NCBI RefSeq assembly: GCF_025384765.1
Contig: NZ_VHLL01000004.1
Span: 124,001-188,000 of the forward strand
DNA: 64,000 nucleotides
Direction of reading: 5' to 3'
Source of the DNA: Methanoculleus formosensis
GTDB lineage: Archaea > Halobacteriota > Methanomicrobia > Methanomicrobiales > Methanoculleaceae
Both the position numbers and the translations under genes were made by a program. Positions 23,853 to 33,043 of the stretch are shown one piece after another. The number at the start of each line of letters is the position of its first letter. The stretch's first letter is position 1. Under the pieces are notes generated by a model. That model was given only the letters and a program-made list of their open reading frames with translations. It had not been told where the DNA came from and made no database searches.

Positions 23853-24269
23853 ATGGTCGACTGTTATCCCAAAGAAACAAGAAGCCGCGTGATGTCCAAA
23901 ATCCGATCAAAACAGACACGGCCAGAGATTTTGCTGCGGAAATCACTATGGCGAAGAGGCTGGAGGGGATACCGGATAAATGTTAAGAACCTTCCCGGCA
24001 AGCCGGATATTGTGTTCCGATCCCAGAAGGTTGTCATTTTCGTTGATGGATGCTTTTGGCACAAGTGCCCGATATGTTTTGTTGAACCTAAATCCAATAG
24101 AGATTATTGGCTCCCGAAAATAGGAAAGAATATTGCGCGCGACCAAGTTGCCGGTGAGCAACTGCAAAAGATGGGATGGAAAGTCATTCGCATATGGGAG
24201 CATGAGATAAAAGAAGATGTGGAGAAATGTGCTGAGAAAATAATTAAGCAGATTTCCTCTAAAATGTGA
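23853..24269 (+). CDS. vsr: Vsr-type T:G mismatch (very short patch repair) endonuclease
   Basis: 138 residues, full length for Vsr. RSRVMSKIRSKQTRPEILLRKSLW opens the fold with E25. The metal-binding aspartate is D52 in LPGKPDIVF, and FVDGCFWHKCP supplies the conserved histidine (H70) and zinc cysteines. Vsr nicks 5' of T in T:G mismatches that arise when 5-methylcytosine deaminates. It opens the A/T-rich block that also encodes a cytosine methyltransferase at 39389, its natural partner. No good ribosome site is visible; a leaderless start is possible. Confidence 0.92.
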   Translation: MVDCYPKETRSRVMSKIRSKQTRPEILLRKSLWRRGWRGYRINVKNLPGKPDIVFRSQKVVIFVDGCFWHKCPICFVEPKSNRDYWLPKIGKNIARDQVAGEQLQKMGWKVIRIWEHEIKEDVEKCAEKIIKQISSKM

Positions 24270-24542
24270 TGTTCCCACCAATCTACGCTTTGAATCATAT
24301 GTGCATAATGGCAATCCCAATTCCGAAACCTATTTCTGACAGGGCTCCAATTCCCAATACGAGGGAACAGAACGGACATAGGTTCACATAAATCTCTGCC
24401 TAGATCTGAGGATTCGGCAGACGCATATTGGGAGAATATACTATTAAGGCATTGTAGGAGTTCGGTACTCTGGAGTCTGGACAATGGCTATCTCAACTTC
24501 AATAAGAAGTCTATCTATCTTCATTCAGTAAATAGACAATCT

Positions 24543-26888
24543 TTGCTATTTTTTAAGTCAGTTATTGTAAAGAATAGAAGGGCGTTGCTTGTTTATCCCT
24601 CGAATAAGATGACGATAACGCCTCTTCTGGCACTTGAAGCCCTCTATTACCGCCTGCATGAAAAAAAACTGCCATCTGGGCGCAATCGGTTGGTGATTTT
24701 CAGCAGCCGAGTCGAACTCCGGCAGGACATCAAATATCATTTTACTTCGTTGAGAGCAGGAACGATGCCCATATATCTCGATGCCTTTCTCTTAGGCAGG
24801 GTTACCTCCAAAGGCGAGGTTGTCAACGTAACGCCGAAGAACGGCGAGCCAAAACTAATAATCTCTCCAGGTGTTGCGGCTCTGCCCAACAGTGATGTCG
24901 CAAGGAGCATATTCGGTGCAATTATTGAGGCAACACCAGATATAAAAGAAGAGCAGGCGCAACAGATATTTAGATGGGCCCAACTGAATAAAATACCTTG
25001 CTTATTTGTTGTATCTCCTGATCCGCCCACTGAATTAGCCCGAACATTGATTGGAAAGGGCATTATCTACTGGGGATGGGAACCCGAGTCACTTGTGGAA
25101 GACTGTCGGGCTGATGAGGCAAACCTCAAAAAAGGTATTTTCAGCTTAGATCACCCATTCTGCAGAAACTACAAAGAGATCCGCAACAAGGCCATTGGTG
25201 TTAAAAAAATCATCATACCGGTTAAAGAGCAGAGGCTCAACAAAATGCTCCTAGAGTTGCGGAAAGACTACTGGGAGCTCGCACGAGCTGCAGAGTCAAC
25301 CAACTCTCCACGCGCAGCAGATGTTACAAAAAGACTTCTTGGATGCATCTACGCTCTTGAAGAGATAACATCGCCGCTTGCATACGCGGAAATTGAGCTG
25401 AACAGACGATGGGGCACAATCCCAGTGAACCGGCGAATTGCTGCTCTTAAGACTCATTGTGAAGCGATACGGACTGAACAGCCCTTCTTTGTCTCCTTTG
25501 CGCTTCGCTCCGCAGATAAGGTGCTCGAAGCTTATGGATACATGGCGGACACAAAAACTGGAAAACATCCAATCATTATTCAGATCATCAAGGAGGCAGT
25601 TGCCAATGAAAAATCAGTTCTTTTTGTGTCTAAGAATGAAGCCCTTAATGAAGGGCTGAAGACATATCTCGAAGTTGAAAAAGAGTTGAGCATCTCAAAC
25701 CTCAAGAATCAAAGGATTGACTTCATTCCAGTCAGTCAAATTTACAGAAATGTAGCCGATGTAAATATCGTTGACACTTGTATCCTGTACGGCTGCCCTC
25801 GCTATTACCAGAAAGACATACTCTCCTACGCAAGAGCAAGGAGCATTGGAATCATTGCGTATGAGTCTGAAATTCCCGCAATAAAATACATTCAAAATGA
25901 GACAGATAATAGCCTGAGCTTTTTCTCCGATGCCTGCAAGGCAAAAACAATTGAGAGGCTTTTGGGTGCGAAACCCGACGGGAGAACTCCTAAAAAGAGA
26001 CCAAGGGAAGAAAAAAAGAACACTGCCCTCATCTTCATCGATCCTCAGGATGCAGAGATGGGAGAATTCGCTCCCAAAGAAATTTTTTCAGATTTTCTCT
26101 CCCTCGATTGGCGCATTGACTTTGAATATGCCAATGAAGCAGAGGCCAAATCAGCGGATCAGCGGCTAGGGAAAGGTCTCTCTGATGAGATAACCGCTGC
26201 AAAGATATCCCTCACTGGAGATCGTTGCATTATACTGCACGCAGAAAAAACAGTCCAGATATATGATAACTCTACAGATAAAGTCAAAGATCGTGAGGCA
26301 AAAAATCTTAAAAAGGGTGATTTTCTCATCCTTATTGAGAACTCTACCCGAAAATCTCTTGCAGAATCGGTCATCAGCAAAGTTGAGGCGCACCCTGCGA
26401 TGATGGAGGCTGTGGTGTATCAAAAGACGTGGGTGCATTATTTGAGGCAAGCCCTTGAGGAGAGTGGAGACACCTTCATCGAGATAATTCGTAAACTGCA
26501 GGAACATGGCGCCAAAGGCCCGTCTACTCCAGGTGCCATCTTCCAGTGGGTTAACGGGGCGATTATTGGCCCTCAAGATCTAGAAAACATTCGCAGAATC
26601 GGTATTATTTATGAAAAGCCATTTCTCGTAGCGAAATTCGGTGACATTGCACGGGCGATTCAGAGACTTCGGAACATACATCGCAGCCTCGCCCGAAGAC
26701 TAAATAAATTGATTCCACAGGCGGGGATCGAGGCAGATCTGAAGGATAAGGAGAACACGGTGATAGACAAAGAACTCGAACTCTATCTTGAGGATTTCGC
26801 AAACATTGTTTCAATTGAGCGTATTGAGGCAGTAGAGATTTTAGAGAACGTCTCATCGGGAGATTTGGACAAAGTCACGTATAATTGA
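24543..26888 (+). CDS. drmE: DrmE-like protein of class 2 DISARM
   Basis: 781 residues counted from a TTG at 24543, but the true N-terminus is uncertain: the frame is open back to 24309 and reads plausibly, yet it contains no ATG, GTG or TTG there. An ATG at 24299/24308 lies in another frame that ends near 24390. The protein shows RecA-like strands (RRALLVYPSNKMTI, SVLFVSKNEALNEGL, DTCILYGCPRYYQKDIL) but no clear Walker motif. The C-terminus is helical and charged. Identification rests mainly on size and position directly before drmA. Together with drmA, drmB, drmC and a cytosine methyltransferase it matches the class 2 gene list. Confidence 0.65.
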   Translation: MLFFKSVIVKNRRALLVYPSNKMTITPLLALEALYYRLHEKKLPSGRNRLVIFSSRVELRQDIKYHFTSLRAGTMPIYLDAFLLGRVTSKGEVVNVTPKNGEPKLIISPGVAALPNSDVARSIFGAIIEATPDIKEEQAQQIFRWAQLNKIPCLFVVSPDPPTELARTLIGKGIIYWGWEPESLVEDCRADEANLKKGIFSLDHPFCRNYKEIRNKAIGVKKIIIPVKEQRLNKMLLELRKDYWELARAAESTNSPRAADVTKRLLGCIYALEEITSPLAYAEIELNRRWGTIPVNRRIAALKTHCEAIRTEQPFFVSFALRSADKVLEAYGYMADTKTGKHPIIIQIIKEAVANEKSVLFVSKNEALNEGLKTYLEVEKELSISNLKNQRIDFIPVSQIYRNVADVNIVDTCILYGCPRYYQKDILSYARARSIGIIAYESEIPAIKYIQNETDNSLSFFSDACKAKTIERLLGAKPDGRTPKKRPREEKKNTALIFIDPQDAEMGEFAPKEIFSDFLSLDWRIDFEYANEAEAKSADQRLGKGLSDEITAAKISLTGDRCIILHAEKTVQIYDNSTDKVKDREAKNLKKGDFLILIENSTRKSLAESVISKVEAHPAMMEAVVYQKTWVHYLRQALEESGDTFIEIIRKLQEHGAKGPSTPGAIFQWVNGAIIGPQDLENIRRIGIIYEKPFLVAKFGDIARAIQRLRNIHRSLARRLNKLIPQAGIEADLKDKENTVIDKELELYLEDFANIVSIERIEAVEILENVSSGDLDKVTYN

Positions 26889-26897
26889 GGTAACCAC

Positions 26898-29800
26898 ATG
26901 CCAGGTTCACAAGGAGCAGACAACCTCGTCCGAGGCAGATTTGCAAGGGCGGTTTTGGCGAAAATTCGCCGAAGTGTTGATGGATCAGTTTCTGATAGAA
27001 TTCTCGATGAGAAGCCTTCGAGAAAACTCTTCATTGGAAATTTGAGTCCAAAAAAACCTCTTCCAGCGGTGTCATCCATCTACTCCAAAATCGCCCCCTC
27101 ATCCGCCGGCCTTGAGATTTTGATAAATAAAGATGATCTAGAAACCGCTAGGATTCGGATTCGGATCTCCGGGGTGTTTTACTACAAAGTATTCCCTAAA
27201 CGGGAAGAGCAACAGGAGATCTACGAGCAGGAAGATACAGGGGTTTACAGTCGAGATGCGGGAGGTCAAGACGAAGAATTTGAGGGTGAAGAGAGTGATT
27301 CTTCAGAGTCGGGGTACCGCCTGAGGACTGCATACAGGAAAATAAAGCCCAACCCTGTCGAAATTGAAGTTTTCCTATTGGATTTGATAAGTGCTGATTG
27401 GCATGGAGCGGGCACATTCCCAGAAGCAGAGCGTCTTGCTACGCAGGCGAGAGAGATTTTTGCAGATGATCCCAACAGGTTTCGAAGGCGGGCGCATTCA
27501 TCATCTGATAGGAGGGATAGGGAGCAGGAGGAGCTCGTCCCCAGATGCGTTCTTAAGGACGAAGAATCGTGGAGCGGCTTCTTGAACGATTGGGGAACAA
27601 GCATCCCCGAGCCGAGTTGGAGTGTCCAGTTGTCATATCGGGCCACAGATTACAGCGATGACTGCATCAAACTGACCCTGCTTTTGGAAAACGTTGTAGA
27701 GGAGAAAAAAGAACAAAACGACGTGGAAAACTCAATATTTGAGACTGAGATGTCTGCTAAGCCGATCAACTTTGCATTCCAAGATTATATCCTTGAGTAT
27801 CTCCGGGATGACTATAAGCATGAGGGAAACATCCATGCAGCCGGAGTTAATTGCTCCATTGTAAAAGAGGATGGGGTTATCCGCATCGAGCATATGCCTG
27901 TATTTGTTCAGAAAAAATACAAATCACAGGAACCGATAAATCTGAACTTCTCCAGCCTTGCGAAAGATCCAATCCCAGTTCTGATGACTCTCCATCAATT
28001 GATGGAAGAAGAGGTTATGAGACTTGAAACTGCATTCCAGAGCCGCACAGATCTGACCGCTAGGGGACGCCACTGCTTGCGGGATGATTTAGATCAGTTC
28101 ATTGCAGAGACAAGGCGCTTCAAATGCGGGGTAGAGCGGCTTCAGACTGACGATGAGGCGATGGAAGCGTTTTCCCTGATGAACAGGGCGTTTGCACAGT
28201 CAAGCAAAGGCTTTGATTCATGGCACCTCTTCCAGATTGTTTTTATTGTCATGGAAATACCCGATATCTTAGCAGCATCAGGACGCGGCAGTTCGGACAC
28301 AGCAGCTGATGTTGACTTGATATATTTCCCGACTGGGGGAGGAAAGACAGAGGCGTACCTCGGCCTTGTGGTGTTTACTATCTTCTTTGATCGGCTGAGA
28401 GGCAAAAAGGAGGGGGTTTCCGCTATTACAAGATTCCCGCTTCGTCTCCTCTCGCTGCAGCAGCTTCAAAGAATTGCGGATATCTTCGCCCAAGCCGAGA
28501 AGATCCGGAGAACTCACTCGGTTATTGGAGGCCAGTGCTATGCGCCTTTCAGCACAGGATATTATGTTGGCCAAGGGAACACCCCCAATAAGGTCTATGA
28601 GGGCGGTTCGCGATTCAACGGAGTGAAAGATGAGATTACTCCTATCAATACGGATTCAAGCCTGCGGGAAAAGTATAAAATTATCTCCTGCTGCCCATTC
28701 TGCGGTAAAGAGTCTATAGAACTTCGCGGAGAAACCGCTTCGCTTCGAATTATCCATAAATGCACCAATCCAGAGTGCGGTGAAGAGATTCCAGTGTATA
28801 TTTCGGATCAAGAAGTATACCGATATCTCCCGACATTTATTATCGCAACACTTGACAAGATGGCAACTGCCGCTTGGAGCAAGGAATTCAAGTCGATATT
28901 CGGTAAAGTTTCTGGAAAGTGCCCCCAACACGGATTTGTCATAGGGGAACACTGCCTATATAAAAAGAAGCATTACCACAATGAGGATCCGAACCTCTGC
29001 ACCGTTGAGCATTACCTGCCCGTAAACCTGTATGATCCGGTTCCATCGTTAATCATTCAGGATGAAATGCACTTAATAAGGGAATCTCTTGGAACATACG
29101 ATTCGCATTATGAAACGTTCTTAGAGCACTATATCCAGGAGTTGGCAAAGGGAAAGCCGGTCAAAATAATAGGGTCTTCTGCAACGGTGACAGATTACGG
29201 GGAGCAAATCCGGCATCTTTACATGAAAAAAGGCCATCAATTCCCTTCAAATCGGTCATTCTATGCCTGGGAGGATGAGGAGGAAACAGCACGGCTCATT
29301 GCTGGTGTCATGCCTCACAATAAAACCGTAATTTACGCGGTGCTGGATATTCTAAAACTGTACTATGAGGAAATTTATGAACTGAAGAATAATCCTCGCA
29401 GAGCGCTTGAGATGAATGTCGGTTTTTCTTCAGAGGAGGAAGTGCGTGCAACTCTCAGAGATTACGATTTAGGGCTGAGTTACAACCTCGTCAAACTCGA
29501 GGGAGACGCCGTTATTCAGTCGATCAGAACTATGGTCAATGTAGATCTCAGAAAGAAAGGCATCCGTGAAATGGCAACTGCTCCAATGACAGGCGATGTC
29601 ACGTTTAGCGATGTGAAAGGAGTGCTCTCAACCGTAGAAAGTGAGACACCCGGAGCCAAACTTGATCTCATCGTTGCAACGAGCATGATATCACATGGGG
29701 TAGATATCGACAAAATGAATTTCATGGTCTTTCGCGGGATGCCGAGGAATATGGCGGAGTATATCCAAGCCTACAGCCGTGTCGGGCGAAAGTATCCTGG

Positions 29801-30326
29801 AGTTATATTTGTTGTTTTCAACCCGGCTCGAGAGCGGGATCAGAGTTACTACAAATATTTCGAGAAATATCACGAGTACAAAGACGTTCTCGTTGAACCA
29901 GTTCCTCTGAATCGATGGGCAAAATTCGCCGTAAATCGGACACTGCCAGGAATATTCTCTGCCTGCGTAATCAACTTCCTTGAGAAATCTCCCGAAGTAA
30001 GCCCATACATGTCCGGGGATTTCCGAAAAGCGTTTGAATCAAGGCGGATTTCTATCGCCCAGATTACCGAATTCGTGCTCTCATGCTATAACTGCAACGG
30101 CCAGGATATGGGACCGTATTTTGAAAAATACATCAGAGAGCGAGTGCAGGACTATGTGGATCAAATACTCAGCACCGATGGTAATCGATTCATTCCATTC
30201 GTATTGTCTGACACCCCTATGAACAGCCTCAGAGATATGGATATCCCTATAGAAATTGCACCAACCCGTGAAAGCTTTGACCCGATGAGAATGGTGAGTG
30301 TTCAGTATTCTAGGAGTGTGGAGTAA
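26898..30326 (+). CDS. drmA: DrmA, SF2 helicase of DISARM
   Basis: 1142 residues starting nine bases after drmE. Walker A FPTGGGKTEAYL is near residue 477, the DEMH box (IIQDEMHL) near 720, motif III GSSATV near 757 and motifs V/VI ISHGVDIDKMNFMVF with QAYSRVGRKYPG near 930-960. Between motifs I and II is a zinc-binding insert (CCPFCGKE, CTNPECG). The N-terminal 450 residues have no known motif. In DISARM, DrmA with DrmB forms the DNA-binding complex that recognises unmodified phage DNA. All helicase motifs look functional. Confidence 0.9.
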   Translation: MPGSQGADNLVRGRFARAVLAKIRRSVDGSVSDRILDEKPSRKLFIGNLSPKKPLPAVSSIYSKIAPSSAGLEILINKDDLETARIRIRISGVFYYKVFPKREEQQEIYEQEDTGVYSRDAGGQDEEFEGEESDSSESGYRLRTAYRKIKPNPVEIEVFLLDLISADWHGAGTFPEAERLATQAREIFADDPNRFRRRAHSSSDRRDREQEELVPRCVLKDEESWSGFLNDWGTSIPEPSWSVQLSYRATDYSDDCIKLTLLLENVVEEKKEQNDVENSIFETEMSAKPINFAFQDYILEYLRDDYKHEGNIHAAGVNCSIVKEDGVIRIEHMPVFVQKKYKSQEPINLNFSSLAKDPIPVLMTLHQLMEEEVMRLETAFQSRTDLTARGRHCLRDDLDQFIAETRRFKCGVERLQTDDEAMEAFSLMNRAFAQSSKGFDSWHLFQIVFIVMEIPDILAASGRGSSDTAADVDLIYFPTGGGKTEAYLGLVVFTIFFDRLRGKKEGVSAITRFPLRLLSLQQLQRIADIFAQAEKIRRTHSVIGGQCYAPFSTGYYVGQGNTPNKVYEGGSRFNGVKDEITPINTDSSLREKYKIISCCPFCGKESIELRGETASLRIIHKCTNPECGEEIPVYISDQEVYRYLPTFIIATLDKMATAAWSKEFKSIFGKVSGKCPQHGFVIGEHCLYKKKHYHNEDPNLCTVEHYLPVNLYDPVPSLIIQDEMHLIRESLGTYDSHYETFLEHYIQELAKGKPVKIIGSSATVTDYGEQIRHLYMKKGHQFPSNRSFYAWEDEEETARLIAGVMPHNKTVIYAVLDILKLYYEEIYELKNNPRRALEMNVGFSSEEEVRATLRDYDLGLSYNLVKLEGDAVIQSIRTMVNVDLRKKGIREMATAPMTGDVTFSDVKGVLSTVESETPGAKLDLIVATSMISHGVDIDKMNFMVFRGMPRNMAEYIQAYSRVGRKYPGVIFVVFNPARERDQSYYKYFEKYHEYKDVLVEPVPLNRWAKFAVNRTLPGIFSACVINFLEKSPEVSPYMSGDFRKAFESRRISIAQITEFVLSCYNCNGQDMGPYFEKYIRERVQDYVDQILSTDGNRFIPFVLSDTPMNSLRDMDIPIEIAPTRESFDPMRMVSVQYSRSVE

Positions 30327-32155
30327 TGCAGAGGGGAAAAAGCCAGGTTCTCTTCCGCTATCTGCCTGAATGTGTCATTGATCATTCTGATACGCAGGCA
30401 ATTGCGAAGATTTCGGCATGGAATTCGATCAGATCTGAGTCAACCAATGAATCCCGCCTAGCATCAGAGATCCTGCACCGCCTTGAGCGCTTTGGAAGAA
30501 AGCGTGGATACCCTCAAAGCCCTCGCGCAAGTTCGTTTGTATTTTTGGAGCCGAGTGCAATTGAAGCCGATCTCTTTCCACTGACGTTTATCTGCAACGA
30601 GTGCGGCAAAGCCTACTCATTTGACAGCATTGAGAGATTTAGGAATCAATTCACGCGCAGTGGGTACCGTTGCACATGCGGCGGCGGACTGAGGCAGTTG
30701 GACTTGATCAACTATCACATCTGCGGCAAAGTGTCGAGCTTGCGGGTGCGAGGATGCCCCACTCATGGATTCAGTCATATCGTGCTTCAAACCGGCAACA
30801 GCAGCCGCATTTCCAATTGGCGGTGGAGGTGTAAAATATGCGGGGTCGAAACGGGCAAGGTGATGGGGTGGTGTGACGAATGCAATCAACCAATGGAAAC
30901 CGCTCCGTTCAGAAAAAGCCAAGTGTTCTATCCGCACTCAATTTCATTAATCAATACAAAAGGCATCAGCAGTTCAGAGAGTTACGACAACCCAGACACT
31001 CTTAGACTATACATTGCGCAATACCTTGGAGTAATTTCTCCTGAAGATTACGCCGACTATCAGGACACTGCTAGAGCCGATTCAAAGCAAGAAGAGGCAG
31101 AGCGGATCAGACAGAATATGATACAGAAAGGTATACCTGAAGAGATTATCCGGCAGGTTATCGGCACTCCCTCCGGTTCGGATCGGCACCAGAGGAGGCA
31201 AGAAGCTCTTCAGGAGGCAGAAAGGGGTCTTTCACTTGATAATGATGCTTTAACTGCTATTGTCTCGTCATTGCAAAGTTTCCAGGATACGATTGCCCTT
31301 CCAGGCTCAAAAGAAGTGAATAAAGTTCTGAGTGAAGCGCAAGCAAGAAACGATCCGAATCTTTCAAGGATTGCACGGTTCCCAGATGCTCTCAAGCGGG
31401 CCGGCATCAGCGAAGCATACGTTGTAAACGATCTTCCTGTCATCTCTGCAGTCTTTGGCTACTCACGATCCACCACAGATCCTGGAGAATGCGTACTCCG
31501 CGGATTTGCCCCAGATACTAAGTATCCCGATAAAACACCCGTATACGTCAACCCAACAGAGACTGAGGGAATTGTGATTGTTTTCGATCGGTGGAGAATT
31601 CTTCGCTGGCTTCAGGAGAATGAATTTATTTCGGAGGTCCCAAACAGAAACGACGAGAGAGAACTCAAACAATGGTTCCTCAGAAACATTAAAACAAGCG
31701 ATATCCCAGTTTATGATGAGATCTCAAGTGCTTTTGCAGAGACAAAATTGGTTTACACCCTCATCCATACAATATCTCACACTCTGCTGAGAAAAGGCGC
31801 CGGCCTTGTGGGCATGGATAAGGACTCACTTGCAGAGATAATCTTCCCAGAAGTCCCTGCAGTTGCAATCTACACAAACAATGCCCATGATTTCCAAATC
31901 GGCGGCATGCACACTCTCTTTGAGACGGGCATTATCCCTTGGATCGATATGGCCTTTGAGAGCGCTGAAACCTGCCTGTATGATCCCGTCTGCATCTCAT
32001 CTGATGCATCCTGCCACGCCTGCCTGCACATAAGCGAGATATCATGCGTACACTTCAACCGTGATCTCGGCAGGCACTATCTGGTTGGGCGGGAGAATGA
32101 ATGCGGCCGCTTGCTGGGATTTTGGGAGCATGAATTTATCAAAAAGGTTGAATAA
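30326..32155 (+). CDS. drmB: DrmB, DUF1998 protein of DISARM
   Basis: 609 residues; the ATG overlaps the drmA stop by one base (TAATG). The N-terminal third carries several cysteine pairs (FICNECGKAYSF, CTCGGG, RCKICGVE, WCDECN) for zinc binding. The C-terminal third is DUF1998: HTISHTLLRKGAGL near residue 480, then IYTNN, GGMHTLFE and the cysteine set CLYDPVC to CHACLH. DrmB partners DrmA. Order, overlap and domain identity make this assignment strong. Confidence 0.92.
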   Translation: MQRGKSQVLFRYLPECVIDHSDTQAIAKISAWNSIRSESTNESRLASEILHRLERFGRKRGYPQSPRASSFVFLEPSAIEADLFPLTFICNECGKAYSFDSIERFRNQFTRSGYRCTCGGGLRQLDLINYHICGKVSSLRVRGCPTHGFSHIVLQTGNSSRISNWRWRCKICGVETGKVMGWCDECNQPMETAPFRKSQVFYPHSISLINTKGISSSESYDNPDTLRLYIAQYLGVISPEDYADYQDTARADSKQEEAERIRQNMIQKGIPEEIIRQVIGTPSGSDRHQRRQEALQEAERGLSLDNDALTAIVSSLQSFQDTIALPGSKEVNKVLSEAQARNDPNLSRIARFPDALKRAGISEAYVVNDLPVISAVFGYSRSTTDPGECVLRGFAPDTKYPDKTPVYVNPTETEGIVIVFDRWRILRWLQENEFISEVPNRNDERELKQWFLRNIKTSDIPVYDEISSAFAETKLVYTLIHTISHTLLRKGAGLVGMDKDSLAEIIFPEVPAVAIYTNNAHDFQIGGMHTLFETGIIPWIDMAFESAETCLYDPVCISSDASCHACLHISEISCVHFNRDLGRHYLVGRENECGRLLGFWEHEFIKKVE

Positions 32156-33039
32156 TGACGTTTGAAACAGCATTCAGATTGAAAGATCCCAATGCTGTCC
32201 GGAAGACCGAAAAAGCCGTACTGTCTCTGGCAGAGGGAGGGCTCCTCATTAGAGGAGCGGATATACTAACTGGAGTTGAGAGGGAGATATCCCTGCCCGT
32301 CAACTCCGGCCTGCTGTATGATCTGATCTCAGGCGGCGTTATTGTTAGCCGGCATCCTTCTAGGAATATTGAAGATTATTTGTTTGAATTGAATCTCGAT
32401 GTTGCAGGAGAATTTTTCCAGAGAGAATCTTTTGCAGCGGAAGTTGTGCAACAGTATGAAATGCGCAGGTCCAGCACGAAGCCGCTTGGGATCTCATATG
32501 CAGCGACGGTCCCGATTGAGTTTCCGAATGCCGCTGAAGGCTTTGAGGAGATAGAGCCCGCTTTAATACGCCTTGTCACTGAAGCTGAGAGAGACTTGTG
32601 GATTGTAAATCCCTTCTTTGATGAATACGGCGCACAGCGCCTCCTCCCTTCAATGATCGGAGCAGCGAGAAGCGGCGTAAAGATATGGATACTTGGGAGG
32701 CAGCTGGGGAGAGCATCTGGACCGGGACCGAATGCAGCTGTCCGGGATGTTGCATCAGTGTTTATTCAAGAGGAACTGGCGCCCAGGCTTGAGATCAGGG
32801 ATTTTTATCGCCAGGATGAACAAGGCCATCAACTTTATGCACTCCACACTAAGATGATGATCGCTGACGAATCGATAGCCTATATCGGAAGCGCGAACCT
32901 AACGAGGCACTGCCTCCGCAATAATTTTGAACTGGGTGTCATCCTGAGAGGCGAAGGTGTCCGCCCTCTTACTGATTTGACAAGAAGCCTTTGGTGTGAA
33001 GCAGAATCTATCGATCTAAAAGAACTAGTGGATTTGTGA
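32155..33039 (+). CDS. drmC: DrmC, phospholipase-D-family nuclease of DISARM
   Basis: 294 residues; its ATG is one base into the drmB stop. One HKD motif is obvious: ALHTKMMIADESIAYIGSAN around residues 230-248. Active PLD nucleases need two HKD motifs, so it should dimerise. The preceding half contains the LWIVNPFFDEYG strand and the RSGVKIWILGRQ element of the fold. In DISARM, DrmC is accessory; loss is tolerated against some phages in the studied bacterial system. Confidence 0.9.
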   Translation: MTFETAFRLKDPNAVRKTEKAVLSLAEGGLLIRGADILTGVEREISLPVNSGLLYDLISGGVIVSRHPSRNIEDYLFELNLDVAGEFFQRESFAAEVVQQYEMRRSSTKPLGISYAATVPIEFPNAAEGFEEIEPALIRLVTEAERDLWIVNPFFDEYGAQRLLPSMIGAARSGVKIWILGRQLGRASGPGPNAAVRDVASVFIQEELAPRLEIRDFYRQDEQGHQLYALHTKMMIADESIAYIGSANLTRHCLRNNFELGVILRGEGVRPLTDLTRSLWCEAESIDLKELVDL

Positions 33040-33043
33040 GAAA

